Counted from the first letter of the stretch, positions 1-8,961 are shown. The stretch: DNA of 64,000 bases from Sulfitobacter sp. HGT1 (GCF_013282155.1 NZ_BLWI01000012.1:1-64000), one strand, 5' to 3'. Translations and numbers: made by a program. Notes: a model not told the origin generated them from the letters alone.

Positions 1-2
1 AG

Positions 3-155
3 GCCATCGTGATCTCCGTCAAGTTTCGCAACCAGATAGAATCACAACCTGCTGAATTCACTCAACTCATTTCCGATCAGCCTCTAAGAGGCACCGGAAC
101 AACCGTTTCGCCCTATTTCCGCCGCAATGCTTCGTTAAGGAACGTAGAACTGTAA
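3..155 (+). CDS. Possible 3' end of an unidentified gene (partial)
   Basis: The frame beginning at base 3 stays open for 50 codons and stops with TAA at 153-155, so it could be the C-terminus of a gene entering from the left. The peptide ends ...TVSPYFRRNASLRNVEL. The LRGTG..VSPYF stretch loosely recalls the last strand of class III adenylate cyclases (LRG...pv.vy), but this is only an impression. The stop lies 30 bases before the next start, so co-transcription is possible. An open frame this short could also occur by chance. Confidence 0.3.
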   Translation, partial: AIVISVKFRNQIESQPAEFTQLISDQPLRGTGTTVSPYFRRNASLRNVEL

Positions 156-185
156 CCGGGTGGGGCCGTTGTCAGGAGCATTTCT

Positions 186-566
186 ATGCCTATTTCTTTT
201 CACAAGGGGGCCATGTCCCTTGTTGCGTTCACTTTCGCCATTTGCGGCAATTCCGCTTTGGCACAAACCCAAAACGTGATGATCCTTGATCAGGCGTTTT
301 TTCCCGCCGTGATCTACGTCGTGCCGGGTGACGTTTTGAATTTCACCAACAGTTCCGACCACGCGCGGACGGTGAAAGCGACCGACGGCACCTGGGAATC
401 CGAGGCGTTGAGCCCCGGCAGTTCCTTTACCTATGTGGTTGATACCGCGTCTCCGCTGGCTTTCTCCAGCACGGGTGAAGCTGCGCCAGTGGAAGGCGAA
501 GAGCCCACAGGGCCTGTCACATACGAGGGCACGATCAGCTTTGATGAGCCACCTCTGAGCGAATAG
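186..566 (+). CDS. Secreted cupredoxin-fold protein without copper-ligand set
   Basis: This 126-residue protein starts with a signal peptide of about 26 residues (cleavage likely after ALA-Q). A small beta-rich domain resembling plastocyanin or amicyanin follows: a FFPAVIYVVPGDVLNF strand, then SSDHARTVKA, where the first copper-binding His normally sits. The mature part has no Cys and no C-terminal Cys-x-His-x-Met block. It therefore should not form a type-1 copper site and is probably a structural or degenerate cupredoxin exported to the periplasm. The start at 186 follows a weak GGAG about 8 bases upstream. The next gene is on the opposite strand, so there is no operon on the right. The exact role is unknown. 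Confidence 0.75.
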   Translation: MPISFHKGAMSLVAFTFAICGNSALAQTQNVMILDQAFFPAVIYVVPGDVLNFTNSSDHARTVKATDGTWESEALSPGSSFTYVVDTASPLAFSSTGEAAPVEGEEPTGPVTYEGTISFDEPPLSE

Positions 567-603
567 GCCTGTTTGCCACAATCTCGGGGGCGCGATCGCG
601 TGC

Positions 604-1269
604 CTAGATCGGTTCGACCAGCCCGGCCCCCGACGCTTTGTTGGAGTTCACCTTTCGCGACACCCGATGCCACGTCAATGTATCTTCGGCCGCAGCGTTC
701 ATGAGCGTTGCGGCCCCTTTGCCGTTTTCACCCAGCCATAACGGCCAATCCGGGGCCTCGATCAAGACCGGCATACGGTGGTGGATTGCGGTCATCGCCT
801 TGTTTGCCTGCGTTGTCAGCACGGCACAGGTGGACAGGCGGTCGCCTTCGGGGCTGGTCCAATCCTGCCAGATGGCTGCCAGTGCCAGCGGCGCGTGATC
901 CTGTCGGGTGATATACCACGGGTCGCGACCGTCTTGGGGGTCTTTGGTCCATTCGTAAAACCCGTTCGCCACAACCAGCCCGCGCCGCCTGCGCACGGCA
1001 TCGCGAAAAGCGGGCTTGTCCGTGATTGTTTCGGCCCGCGCGTTGATCAGCAAAGGGCCGTCCGTCGGTTTCTTGTACCACGTCGGAATAAATCCCCATC
1101 GCATCGCGCCAAGCTTGCGGCCTGTCTGGGGGTCACTGGTGACGATATGCACGGCGTTGGTCGGGCAGACGTTATAGTTCGGCACTTCGGGCAGGTCGTT
1201 GGCAGGCGAGGCCGCAAAAAGTTGCGCCATCGCATCCAAAGGAAGCGTCACTGCCATGCGTCCGCACAT
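604..1269 (-). CDS. SOS response-associated protein, YedK/HMCES (SRAP) family
   Basis: Members of this family crosslink through the N-terminal Cys to abasic sites in single-stranded DNA and protect them. Met is removed and Cys2 becomes the active residue. The start is therefore set at 1269 so that the protein begins MCGRMAVT, although the frame is open 14 codons further upstream. Other family signatures are visible: NYNVCPTN, the LINARAET block, GFYEW with the conserved Glu, and HHRMPVLI with the conserved His. The length of 221 residues fits the family. The gene converges on the preceding one with about 37 bases between stops. A thiol autopeptidase activity was once predicted for the domain; the DNA-crosslink role is established for E. 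coli YedK and human HMCES. Confidence 0.9.
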   Translation of the reverse strand: MCGRMAVTLPLDAMAQLFAASPANDLPEVPNYNVCPTNAVHIVTSDPQTGRKLGAMRWGFIPTWYKKPTDGPLLINARAETITDKPAFRDAVRRRRGLVVANGFYEWTKDPQDGRDPWYITRQDHAPLALAAIWQDWTSPEGDRLSTCAVLTTQANKAMTAIHHRMPVLIEAPDWPLWLGENGKGAATLMNAAAEDTLTWHRVSRKVNSNKASGAGLVEPI

Positions 1270-1395
1270 AAATCCCCCCTCAGGCCAAACAAAGCACCCC
1301 ATCCCCGACATCGGGGTTGGTTTCCCCCTAAACTTAGGGTCAGGTGTTGGCCAAGTCTATCTGCGCCGTGACCGAAGATTGCCGAAAGGACCACC

Positions 1396-2646
1396 ATGCA
1401 CCGCCATATCCTTCCGATTGCAGTTTTGTTGCTGGGGTCCGCGTTTTTGCTATTTGCCGGTGGCATCAACGGGCTGATCCTGCCGGTGCGGGGGCAAGCC
1501 GAAGGGTTTTCCGCCGTATCGCTTGGCCTGCTCGGGACGGGCTGGGCGATCGGCTATGTGTCGGGGTGCATTTTCACCGCGCGGCTGGTTGCCAGTGTGG
1601 GGCATATTCGCGCCTTCGGGGCGATGGCCGCCATTGCCGCAGTCTCGATCCTGGCCAGCGCATTGCTGATTTCGCCAGCCGCCTGGATCATTCTGCGGGC
1701 GCTTTGCGGGTTTTGCTTTGCCGGGGCCGCGATGATTGTGGAAAGCTGGCTGACCGAACAAACCAACCCGACCAGCCGGGGCAAAGTCTTTGGCGTCTAT
1801 ACGATGGTCAACCTCGGGGCCACGACGGCGGGCCAGTTGATGTTGACCACGGGCGATCCGAACGGGTTCACCTTTTTCGCCATCGCCGCGATATTCTATT
1901 GCCTTGCCTTGGTGCCGACGGCCATCAGTTCGACCAGCACCCCTGCCCCGCTGGTGCATGTAAAACTTGACCTCAAGGCGCTGTGGCGCAATTCGCCCGT
2001 TGCGGTGATCGGGGTCCTGTTTGTCGGGGTGTCGAATTCGGCCTTTGGCACTTTGGCGGCGGTTTATGCCGACCGTGTCGGGCTGGTGCTGGCCACCATC
2101 GCGCTGTTCACGTCGATCCCCATTCTGGTGGGCGCATTGGCGCAAATCCCTGTGGGCTGGCTGTCGGACAAGATGGACCGCCGCAAGGTGCTGGTTGGCC
2201 TGACGGTTCTGGCACTGGCCGCTGACACGGCGTTTTTGGTGCTGGCCCCCGAAAGCCGCGTTTTGAACCTGGTGCTGGCGGGAATTCTGGGCGGGTCGAT
2301 CTTTGCGATGTATCCGGTGATCGTCGCCCATGCCAATGACCACGCCGCCCCCGGCACCGCGATCCAGATTTCAGGCGGCTTGCTGCTGCTGTACGGGGTT
2401 GGCGGCATCATCGGGCCGCTTTTGGCTGGCTGGGCCATGGCCGGGCTTGCAGACCGCGCGCTGTTTATGGTCACGGCGGGCAGTCATGTGGTTGTCATTT
2501 TCTACACGCTCTGGCGTATTCTCCAAAGCGAGGCAGTCGCGGTCGAGGACAAGAAAGAGTTTCAGATGGCCGTGGGCGGGCGGGCAAGCACGCCGCAAAC
2601 CGCCGTCTTTGCCGATGCCGACAACCAGATCGACGCAACGCCGTAA
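1396..2646 (+). CDS. MFS transporter (YcaD-like)
   Basis: This is a 416-residue inner-membrane major facilitator protein. About 12 hydrophobic segments are readable, with a cytoplasmic loop near residue 190. The classical MFS loop motif appears as GWLSDKMDRRKV in the second half. The SWLTEQTNPTSRGKVFGVYTMV stretch after helix 4 is typical of the YcaD-like subgroup, whose substrates are mostly unknown. The start at 1396 is preceded by GAAAGGA. The gene is divergent from the SRAP gene, with about 126 bases of shared upstream space, and convergent with the 5'-nucleotidase. Nothing nearby indicates the substrate. Confidence 0.85.
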   Translation: MHRHILPIAVLLLGSAFLLFAGGINGLILPVRGQAEGFSAVSLGLLGTGWAIGYVSGCIFTARLVASVGHIRAFGAMAAIAAVSILASALLISPAAWIILRALCGFCFAGAAMIVESWLTEQTNPTSRGKVFGVYTMVNLGATTAGQLMLTTGDPNGFTFFAIAAIFYCLALVPTAISSTSTPAPLVHVKLDLKALWRNSPVAVIGVLFVGVSNSAFGTLAAVYADRVGLVLATIALFTSIPILVGALAQIPVGWLSDKMDRRKVLVGLTVLALAADTAFLVLAPESRVLNLVLAGILGGSIFAMYPVIVAHANDHAAPGTAIQISGGLLLLYGVGGIIGPLLAGWAMAGLADRALFMVTAGSHVVVIFYTLWRILQSEAVAVEDKKEFQMAVGGRASTPQTAVFADADNQIDATP

Positions 2647-2696
2647 ATAAAGTTGGCCCGTAAAGGGCCGGCCCCCAAAAAACCACCCCATAAGAA

Positions 2697-2726
2697 AAGG
2701 CGCGCCATCCTGAAATGACGCGCCTT
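2697..2726 (-). terminator. Intrinsic terminator of the 5'-nucleotidase gene
   Basis: An 8-bp GC-rich stem (AAGGCGCG / CGCGCCTT) encloses a 14-base loop. On the minus strand it is followed by TTTTCTTA. It lies 18 bases past the nucleotidase stop, in the convergent gap with the MFS gene. Confidence 0.75.
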
Positions 2727-2744
2727 CATATTGTTTAAGCCGGC

Positions 2745-4301
2745 TTATTTCAGCGTGATACGGCCATCAAGGTAGGGCGTATATGCGCCGTTTGCCGCTA
2801 TGTATTCAGCCGTGACGTCAGCCACATCCGGACCGTAATCATAGGCGTTTTCAGCGGTCTTGAACATCGCGTAGCCGTCACCGCCATTGCGCACATAGTT
2901 GTTGGACACGACGCCGTACATCTTGGCCGGATCAATCGGTTCGCCCGCAACCATAACGTCGCTGACGCGGCTGCCCACGTCGGCTTTTGCATCAACCGCA
3001 TAGGTCATGCCCGCGACCTGCGGGAAACGGCCTGCGACTTCCTCGATCTGGCTGACACCGTTTTCAAGTGCCTCGATGACCGTGGCCCCTGAGACCTGAA
3101 AGGTCGAAAGCGTATTCTGGAACGGCAGCACCGACAGAACCTCGCCCATGGTGACATCGCCCGCGTCGATCGACGACCGGATACCACCACTGTTCTGGAT
3201 CGCGATTTGCACACCCTGATCAGCCACGCGGGCCAGCATGGCGTCGGCAATCAGGTTGCCCATCGCACATTCCATCACGCGACAAACCGCACGGTCGCCG
3301 TCGATCATCGCAGATGTTTCGGCCACCACCTTGTTGCGGATTTCGTCCAGCGGTTGGGCCAGCTCGGCGATGCGCGCCAAGGTGCCTTCGTCTTCGACAA
3401 CCGCCGCGTCGATCAACACCGGCTCGCCCGAGGCTTCGGTCACATTGCCTTCGTCATCGAAGGTCACGTTCAGTTCGCCCAGATATTTACCATAAGCATA
3501 GGCCTGAACGATGGCGGTGTCCTTGATCATCGTCGGGTACGCCCCTTCGGCGCGTTCGTTGGTGTTGCTGAGCAAGGTGTTCGAATGTCCGCCTACGATC
3601 ACATCTACGCCCGTCGTGTTTTCGGCGACCATCTGGTCAACCTTATAGCCGGAGTGGCTGAGCACGATGATCTTGTTCACGCCCTGCGCGGTCAGCAGAT
3701 CGACCTCGCCCTGCACGGCGGTGACGGAATCAGTAAAGATCACATTTTCACCGGGGCTGGCCAGTTCGTCGGTGTCTTCGGCTGTCAGACCGATCAGGCC
3801 GATCTTTTCGCCGCCCCGTTCGATCACCGCCGATTTCGCCAGCTTGCCCGCCAGCAACGGTTCAGCCGAGATATCGGCATTCGACATCAGGATCGGGAAT
3901 TCGAGCGCGGCCATGAAACCGGCAAGCACTTCGGGGCCGTCGTCGAATTCGTGGTTGCCCACGGTCATGCCGTCATAGCCCAGCATGTTCATCATTTCGG
4001 CGGCCATCTGGCCCTTGTAATATGTATAGAACAACGACCCTTGGAATTGGTCGCCGCCATCCACCAGAATATGGTTGTTGGTCCGCGCCTTGGCATCCTT
4101 GATCGCGTTGACCAGACGGGCGGTGCCGCCAAAACATTTACCTTCGGTGTTATCCTCGGCAGAACAAGGGCCGTCATATTTGCTGATCGGCTCAAAACGG
4201 GCGTGGAAATCATTGGTGTGCAGAATGGTCAGGTTGTACTCGGCCTGCGCCATGCCTGCCGTCAGGGCCAGCGCTGCGGTGGCCGTCAGGAATCGTTTCA
4301 T
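2745..4301 (-). CDS. Periplasmic 5'-nucleotidase / 2',3'-cyclic phosphodiesterase family
   Basis: This 518-residue exported bimetallic phosphoesterase has a signal peptide (cut near residue 20, AQA). Its calcineurin-like domain shows HTNDFH (28-33), GGDQFQGS (82-89), GNHEFD (115-120), LSHSG (214-218) and GGHSNT (237-242), which together build the metal site. The C-terminal substrate-binding domain shows NSGGIR (370-375), PFQNTLSTF and SNNYVRNGGDGY. The family dephosphorylates extracellular nucleotides so that nucleosides and phosphate can be taken up. That fits the nucleoside-salvage operon elsewhere in the window (24.5-28.2 kb). The gene stands alone with its own terminator. Two extra Cys pairs may form disulfides. 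Which nucleotide is preferred cannot be read from the sequence. Confidence 0.92.
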   Translation of the reverse strand: MKRFLTATAALALTAGMAQAEYNLTILHTNDFHARFEPISKYDGPCSAEDNTEGKCFGGTARLVNAIKDAKARTNNHILVDGGDQFQGSLFYTYYKGQMAAEMMNMLGYDGMTVGNHEFDDGPEVLAGFMAALEFPILMSNADISAEPLLAGKLAKSAVIERGGEKIGLIGLTAEDTDELASPGENVIFTDSVTAVQGEVDLLTAQGVNKIIVLSHSGYKVDQMVAENTTGVDVIVGGHSNTLLSNTNERAEGAYPTMIKDTAIVQAYAYGKYLGELNVTFDDEGNVTEASGEPVLIDAAVVEDEGTLARIAELAQPLDEIRNKVVAETSAMIDGDRAVCRVMECAMGNLIADAMLARVADQGVQIAIQNSGGIRSSIDAGDVTMGEVLSVLPFQNTLSTFQVSGATVIEALENGVSQIEEVAGRFPQVAGMTYAVDAKADVGSRVSDVMVAGEPIDPAKMYGVVSNNYVRNGGDGYAMFKTAENAYDYGPDVADVTAEYIAANGAYTPYLDGRITLK

Positions 4302-4467
4302 GGTGGTATCCCCCAGGGTTGAAATTCTGCTGTATCGTGGCCTTGGCTTTTCAATCTGTCAAAGACCATCTGCACCGATTTCCCCCTGCCGCAGGGTCAC
4401 ATGCCAAAACGCCCGCGCGGTTGCACAGGTCTTGACCGTTTGCCGCCGCCAAGGCATCACGGCATCC

Positions 4468-4812
4468 ATGTTGATATACAAAATATTTCGCGCCGACGAA
4501 TGGCAAGCGTTGCGCAACGCGGGGACAACCCGAGGTGCGCCCATTGATGTGGCCGATGGCTATGTCCATTTTTCAACCGCGACCCAAGCTGCCGAAACCG
4601 CCGCGAAACATTTCGCCGGCGAAACCGGTTTGTTTCTGCTTGCCGTCGAAACCGACAGGCTGGGCGATGACATCAAATGGGAAGTCTCGCGCGGCGGTGC
4701 CGAATTTCCACATCTTTACCGCGATCTCAAGCTGGACGACGTCACCTGGGCCCAACCTTTGCCGATTGAAAACGGGGCGCATCAATTCCCCGCCGGGTTT
4801 GAAAACGAATGA
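4468..4812 (+). CDS. DUF952 family protein
   Basis: This 114-residue cytosolic protein of unknown function begins MLIYKIFRADEW, followed by DVADGYVHFSTATQAAETAAKHFAG, FLLAVETDRL and FPHLYRDLKLDDV. This is the conserved DUF952 core, thought to be a small glutathione-S-transferase-like or RNA-ligase-like fold. The start is at 4468 although the frame is open much further upstream, because family alignment begins here. The gene opens a four-gene operon: its stop overlaps the next start in ATGA (4809-4812), and pyrD and arsC follow with the same kind of overlap. Confidence 0.85.
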   Translation: MLIYKIFRADEWQALRNAGTTRGAPIDVADGYVHFSTATQAAETAAKHFAGETGLFLLAVETDRLGDDIKWEVSRGGAEFPHLYRDLKLDDVTWAQPLPIENGAHQFPAGFENE

Positions 4813-5240
4813 CCCAGTACGTCGATCCGGACCGCGCGCAGTTTGACGCCTTCAAGGGGTTGGACCGCGATACGCCTTTGCATATGCTCAACCTTGTGCG
4901 GCTGCGCGATGTTGCGGCCTATCCCGCCGGTCACGCGCTTGCGTCAGCCGGGTTGACCGGTGCCGCGGCCTATAAGAATTACGGCGTCGAAAGCGGACCG
5001 GTGCTGGCCGATGTTGGCGGCTCCATCGCGTGGCGCGGGCAGTTCGAGACGACATTGATCGGCCCCGCCCATGAGGCATGGGATATCATGTTCATCGCCC
5101 ACTACCCCAATGCCCATGCGTTTTTGCAGATGATATCTGACCCCCGCTACAAGCTGGCGGTTGTGCACCGTCAGGCTGCTGTCACCACATCGCGGCTGAT
5201 CCGCACCGGCACCCTGCCCCTAACGGATGAATTTGCATGA
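4809..5240 (+). CDS. DUF1330 family protein
   Basis: This 143-residue protein has the ferredoxin-like alpha/beta barrel typical of DUF1330: [11 protein letters not shown] near residue 25, AYKNYG, the [16 protein letters not shown] strand pair, and [14 protein letters not shown] before the C-terminus. The function of the family is unknown; relatives are dimeric and lack an obvious catalytic set. The gene sits between the DUF952 gene and pyrD with 4-base overlaps on both sides (ATGA), so the three are very likely translated in a coupled way. No link to pyrimidine synthesis is known. Confidence 0.85.
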   Translation: MTQYVDPDRAQFDAFKGLDRDTPLHMLNLVRLRDVAAYPAGHALASAGLTGAAAYKNYGVESGPVLADVGGSIAWRGQFETTLIGPAHEAWDIMFIAHYPNAHAFLQMISDPRYKLAVVHRQAAVTTSRLIRTGTLPLTDEFA

Positions 5241-6280
5241 AACGTTTCGCTGAACAAATCGGCCTGCGCGCCTTGCGCAAAATCGACCCCGAGGCAGCGC
5301 ATGGGCTGGCCATCGCGGCCTTGCGGATGGGGCTGGCACCGATGCCGGGCCCTGTGACCTCGCCGCGTCTGAAGACCACCTTGGCGGGGCTGGACCTGCC
5401 CAACCCCGTTGGCCTTGCCGCCGGATTTGACAAAAACGCAACGGCAATCGCGCCGCTGTCCAAGGCCGGTTTCGGCTTTATCGAGGTCGGTGCCGCCACG
5501 CCCCTGCCCCAACCCGGCAATGACAAACCCCGCCTGTTTCGCTTGACCGAAGACCGCGCCGCGATCAACCGTTTCGGCTTTAACAACGAAGGCATGGACG
5601 CGATTTGCGCAAGGCTGCGTGACCGTGCGCCCGGCATTCCGGTTGGTCTGAACCTTGGGGCCAATAAAACCAGCACAGACCGCGCCGCCGATTTCGCGCG
5701 CGTGATGGAGGCGGCCCGCGATCACGTGGATTTCGCCACGGTCAATGTATCTTCGCCCAACACCGAAAAACTGCGCGATTTGCAGGGCAAGGCGGCGTTG
5801 GCAGCGCTTTTGGCCGGTGTGATGGATGTGCGCGGGTCAACCCCCGTGTTCCTGAAAATCGCCCCCGACCTGACCGAAGCCGAAATTGCCGATGTGGCAG
5901 ATGTGGCCAATCAAGCGGGCGTGGCGGCGATCATCGCGACCAACACCACGTTGGATCGTGCGGGCCTGCACAGCAAGCACCGTGATGAAATGGGCGGCCT
6001 GTCAGGCGCACCGCTGTTTGAGAAATCGACCCGCGTGCTGGCGCGGCTGTCCACCCTGACCGATATCCCGCTGGTGGGTGTCGGCGGCATCGGTTCGGCC
6101 CAGGATGCCTATGCCAAGATTTGCGCCGGGGCGTCGGCGGTTCAACTGTACACGGCGCTGGTCTATGGCGGGCTGTCGCTTGCCGGTGATATCGCGCGGG
6201 GGCTGGATGAACTGCTGGCACGCGACGGCTTTGCATCCGTGGCCGATGCGGTGGGCACCAAACGCGAGGACTGGCTGTGA
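5237..6280 (+). CDS. pyrD: Dihydroorotate dehydrogenase (quinone), class 2
   Basis: PyrD oxidises dihydroorotate to orotate, the fourth step of UMP synthesis, and passes electrons to ubiquinone at the inner membrane. The 347 residues match class 2: an N-terminal amphipathic helical extension (about 50 residues) for membrane and quinone contact, then [10 protein letters not shown] and [22 protein letters not shown], the FMN and substrate elements. [11 protein letters not shown] and [14 protein letters not shown] follow, where the Ser is the class 2 catalytic base. [20 protein letters not shown] binds the FMN phosphate near the end. It overlaps the genes on both sides by 4 bases. carB, another pyrimidine gene, is 33 kb away. 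Confidence 0.95.
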   Translation: MKRFAEQIGLRALRKIDPEAAHGLAIAALRMGLAPMPGPVTSPRLKTTLAGLDLPNPVGLAAGFDKNATAIAPLSKAGFGFIEVGAATPLPQPGNDKPRLFRLTEDRAAINRFGFNNEGMDAICARLRDRAPGIPVGLNLGANKTSTDRAADFARVMEAARDHVDFATVNVSSPNTEKLRDLQGKAALAALLAGVMDVRGSTPVFLKIAPDLTEAEIADVADVANQAGVAAIIATNTTLDRAGLHSKHRDEMGGLSGAPLFEKSTRVLARLSTLTDIPLVGVGGIGSAQDAYAKICAGASAVQLYTALVYGGLSLAGDIARGLDELLARDGFASVADAVGTKREDWL

Positions 6281-6624
6281 TCACGATCTGGCACAATCCG
6301 CGCTGTTCGAAATCACGCCAGACCTTGGCCCTGATCGAAGCCTCTGGTGCAGAGGTATCCATTCGGCGCTATCTTGAGAACCCGCCCACTCTGGCAGAGC
6401 TTGAAGCGGCACAGGCCGCGCTTGGCCTGCGCCCGATCGAGATGATGCGCAGCAGCGAGGGCCGCTTCAAGGAACTTGGGCTGAGCAAGGACAGCGATGA
6501 GACGACATTGATGCAGGCGATGGCGGCAAACCCGATCCTGATCGAACGCCCCATGGTGTTTAGAGGCGACCGAGCGATCATCGGGCGTCCACCCGAAGCG
6601 GTACACAGTTTGCTGGCCAGGTGA
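6277..6624 (+). CDS. arsC: ArsC-family arsenate reductase (glutaredoxin type)
   Basis: This is a 115-residue member of the ArsC/Spx/YffB thioredoxin-fold family. HNPRCSKSR carries the single catalytic Cys at residue 10, followed by the ArsC-typical [18 protein letters not shown] and the cis-Pro region [11 protein letters not shown]. True ArsC enzymes reduce arsenate with glutathione and glutaredoxin. No arsB, arsR or acr3 lies nearby, so the assignment to arsenate rather than another ArsC-like role is inference from the family. The start codon is GTG at 6277, overlapping the pyrD stop as GTGA. A pair of perfect hairpins follows the stop. Confidence 0.85.
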   Translation: MITIWHNPRCSKSRQTLALIEASGAEVSIRRYLENPPTLAELEAAQAALGLRPIEMMRSSEGRFKELGLSKDSDETTLMQAMAANPILIERPMVFRGDRAIIGRPPEAVHSLLAR

Positions 6625-6626
6625 GC

Positions 6627-6671
6627 CGGAATTTTCCAAAATTCCGAACCGTTTTCTTTGAAAGAAAACGG
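6627..6671. terminator. Two adjacent perfect palindromes, bidirectional terminator candidate
   Basis: The first stem is CGGAATTTT / AAAATTCCG (6627-6646, 2-base loop). The second is CCGTTTTCTTT / AAAGAAAACGG (6649-6671, 1-base centre). Together they fill the gap between the convergent arsC and MATE genes. The T- and A-rich arms could give a U-tract in either direction. Confidence 0.65.
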
Positions 6672-6672
6672 G

Positions 6673-8037
6673 CTAGCCCGCGGCCCGCTCGAGCGCCGGA
6701 TAGCGCAGGCCAAGGGTAATGCCGCGGGCGATAAAGCTGACCAGCAGCGAAATCCACAAACCATGATTGCCAAGCATCGGGACCAAAACCCACGCGCAGG
6801 CGCAATAGATTACAAAAGACACCGCCATCATGTTGCGCATGTCCCGCGACCGCGTTGCCCCGATAAAAATACCGTCCAGCATCCATGACGCGCATCCGAT
6901 CAGCGGGGCGGCGATCATATAGGGCAAGAACACCCGCGCCTCTTCGCGCACCAACGGGGCCGTTGTCATCAGGTCGATAGTCGCGCCACCGCCCAGTGCA
7001 AAGCCCACAGTCATCAGCGCACAGGCCAGCAACCCCCATCCGCTGGTCAGCAGCGCCCCGCGCCGCAGGATATCGCGTTGCTTGCCGCCCATCGCCCGCC
7101 CGACCAGCGCCTCGGCGGCAAAGGCAAAGCCGTCCAGCGCATAGGCCGTGATCATCAGGAATTGCAGCAACACCTGATTGGCCGCCAGTTTGACATCGCC
7201 AAGCCCTGATCCAAGAAACAGAAACGAGACAAAGATCGCCTGCAGCAGCAGGGACCGGATCAGGATATCCCCGTTCACCTTCATCATATTGACCCAGCGT
7301 GGGCCATCAAACACCTGTGGCCAGTCGCGCCATGCCGGCACCCCAAAGGCCGCGCGGCAGAACCACAGCCCCAAGGCGGCCCCCGTCCATTCCGCCAGAA
7401 ACGTCGCAAAGGCCACGCCTTCGACGCCCCATCCCAGCCCCAGCACGAACCACAGATCCAGCAGGATGTTCAGCCCGTTCATCCACACCTGAATGACCAG
7501 CACGGCGCGGGTGCGTTCCTGTGCGATCAGCCAGCCGGTGATCGCATAAATCGCAATCGCGGCGGGGGCCGACCAGACGCGGATTTGCATATAGGACCGC
7601 GCCAGCCCTTCAACTTCGGCGCTGGCGGGTGACACCTGAAAGGCCCCCCAGAACAGCGGAATTTGCAGCAGCACGATAACCAGCCCCGCCAACCCGCCGA
7701 TCAGCAGACCGCGTGTCAGCAGTGCTGCCACCTCGGCGTCGTCGCCGTTGCCGGCGGCTTGCGCGGTCAGACCAACCGTGCCCATCCGCAAGAAACCGAA
7801 AATCCAGTAGACCGCCGACAGGATGATCGCGCCGATGCCAACAGCCCCGATCGGGGCGGCAAGGCCCATCTGCCCCACAACACCGGTATCCACGGCCCCC
7901 AGGATCGGGACCGTTGCGTTGGAAATCACAATCGGGATGGCAATGTTCAGGACGCGGCGGTGGGTCACCACCTCGCGGGCGGACAGCCGGCCTTGGGCCA
8001 CTGCACGCACTTCGCCCTGCGGGATCGGGTCAGTCAC
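6673..8037 (-). CDS. MATE family efflux transporter (DinF-like)
   Basis: This 454-residue inner-membrane exporter has 12 predicted helices in two homologous halves. MATE proteins expel cationic drugs or metabolites using H+ or Na+ gradients. Visible hallmarks are IPIVISNATVPILGAVDTGVVGQ in helix 1, the GTVGLTAQAAG segment, and in the second half LAANQVLLQFLMITAYALDGFAFAAEALVGRAMG, which is typical of the DinF subgroup. The start is GTG at 8037 inside a GTGACTGA junction, 8 bases into the end of the upstream thioesterase gene, so the three genes 6673-8961 form one minus-strand operon. The substrate is unknown; export of an acyl or lipid product would fit the thioesterase neighbours but is only a guess. 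Confidence 0.9.
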   Translation of the reverse strand: MTDPIPQGEVRAVAQGRLSAREVVTHRRVLNIAIPIVISNATVPILGAVDTGVVGQMGLAAPIGAVGIGAIILSAVYWIFGFLRMGTVGLTAQAAGNGDDAEVAALLTRGLLIGGLAGLVIVLLQIPLFWGAFQVSPASAEVEGLARSYMQIRVWSAPAAIAIYAITGWLIAQERTRAVLVIQVWMNGLNILLDLWFVLGLGWGVEGVAFATFLAEWTGAALGLWFCRAAFGVPAWRDWPQVFDGPRWVNMMKVNGDILIRSLLLQAIFVSFLFLGSGLGDVKLAANQVLLQFLMITAYALDGFAFAAEALVGRAMGGKQRDILRRGALLTSGWGLLACALMTVGFALGGGATIDLMTTAPLVREEARVFLPYMIAAPLIGCASWMLDGIFIGATRSRDMRNMMAVSFVIYCACAWVLVPMLGNHGLWISLLVSFIARGITLGLRYPALERAAG

Positions 8038-8542
8038 GGCTTTGCGGCATCAGGAAATGCCCGGTGGCCTGCGCAAACAGCTTGGCGCGGTTGTCTTGCC
8101 ACGCCTCGACATGCACCGAGGCATAGCGCCGCCCCGACCGGTTGATCGTGGCCCGTGCATAGGCATCGCGGGGCAGGCCCGAACGCAGGTAATCGACCGT
8201 AAAATCAATCGTCTTGGGCAAGCGGGGCATGTGTTCGCCATCCATCTTTTCCACGTCCAGCACGCCCGATTCCATATCTTCCCACAGAGAGGTCCAGCTC
8301 AGGGTAATAATCGACGTCACCTCAAGAAAAGACGCGGTGACCCCACCATGGATTGCCTTGATAAGCGGATTGCCGATCAATTTCTCGGAAAACGGCAGGA
8401 TCGCCGTCAGTTCGTCGCCGCGGCGTTCGAATTCGATCCCCAGAAACTTGATATAGGGCACGCCGCCGACCAATGCGTTCAGCGCACCGTCGCGCCGTTT
8501 CTTGATGACCTGAACGGCCTCCGGCTTCTGGCGACCGCTCAT
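8030..8542 (-). CDS. PaaI-family hotdog thioesterase
   Basis: This 170-residue hotdog-fold protein likely hydrolyses an acyl-CoA or aryl-CoA thioester. The family core reads IGNPLIKAIHGGVTASFLEVTSIITL, with the HGG segment and the downstream acidic residue of the PaaI active site, then TIDFTVDYLRSGLPRDAYARATINRSGRRYASVHVEAW. The C-terminus runs to KLFAQATGHFLM. It overlaps its upstream partner by 4 bases (ATGA) and the MATE gene by 8 bases. Two different PaaI paralogues in tandem suggest a heteromeric enzyme or two acyl-chain preferences. The natural substrate is not visible from the sequence. Confidence 0.87.
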   Translation of the reverse strand: MSGRQKPEAVQVIKKRRDGALNALVGGVPYIKFLGIEFERRGDELTAILPFSEKLIGNPLIKAIHGGVTASFLEVTSIITLSWTSLWEDMESGVLDVEKMDGEHMPRLPKTIDFTVDYLRSGLPRDAYARATINRSGRRYASVHVEAWQDNRAKLFAQATGHFLMPQSRD

Positions 8543-8961
8543 CTTTTACCCTCCACTACAAAACTGCCTGTGGCTGTTGCCACCGGGCTGCCGTCTTCTT
8601 CGTCCCGGGCGGTGGCGCGCACAAATGCGACCGACCGCGTGACGTGATAACATTCCGCCCGCGCCGTAATGGTCTGGCCCGGTTTGGCAGCCCGCAAATA
8701 TTCAATGCGCAGGTCGATCGTGGCGGTGCCACCGGGGTTGCTGGGGTGGCTCATCACGGCCGCACCGCAACATGTGTCCATCAAGGCCGACACCGCGCCA
8801 CCATGGATCACACCGGTGCGCGGGTCGCCCACAAGTTTGGAATCATACGGCATCGAGATAACCGCAACACCACCATCCAGATCCTCCAGCGACATGTTCA
8901 GTGCCTCGCTGAACGGCAAAGCCGAGATGAACTGGCGCGCGATCCGCAGTTTGTCTGACAT
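8539..8961 (-). CDS. PaaI-family hotdog thioesterase
   Basis: This 140-residue hotdog thioesterase leads the minus-strand operon. Its core is LVGDPRTGVIHGGAVSALMDTCCGAAVM, the canonical PaaI HGG motif with the catalytic Asp on the following helix. TIDLRIEYLRAAKPGQTITARAECYHVTRSVAFVRATA comes next and GSFVVEGKR closes it. It is diverged from the gene it overlaps downstream, so this is not a recent duplication. It is divergent from the MerR gene at 9080, sharing about 118 bases of upstream DNA, which raises the possibility of co-regulation with fatty-acid degradation. Confidence 0.88.
   Translation of the reverse strand: MSDKLRIARQFISALPFSEALNMSLEDLDGGVAVISMPYDSKLVGDPRTGVIHGGAVSALMDTCCGAAVMSHPSNPGGTATIDLRIEYLRAAKPGQTITARAECYHVTRSVAFVRATARDEEDGSPVATATGSFVVEGKR

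Noticed and set aside
7663..8647. Plus-strand frames opposite the MATE and thioesterase genes
   Set aside because: Shadows of the three-gene minus-strand operon, which has clear motifs and overlapping junctions.
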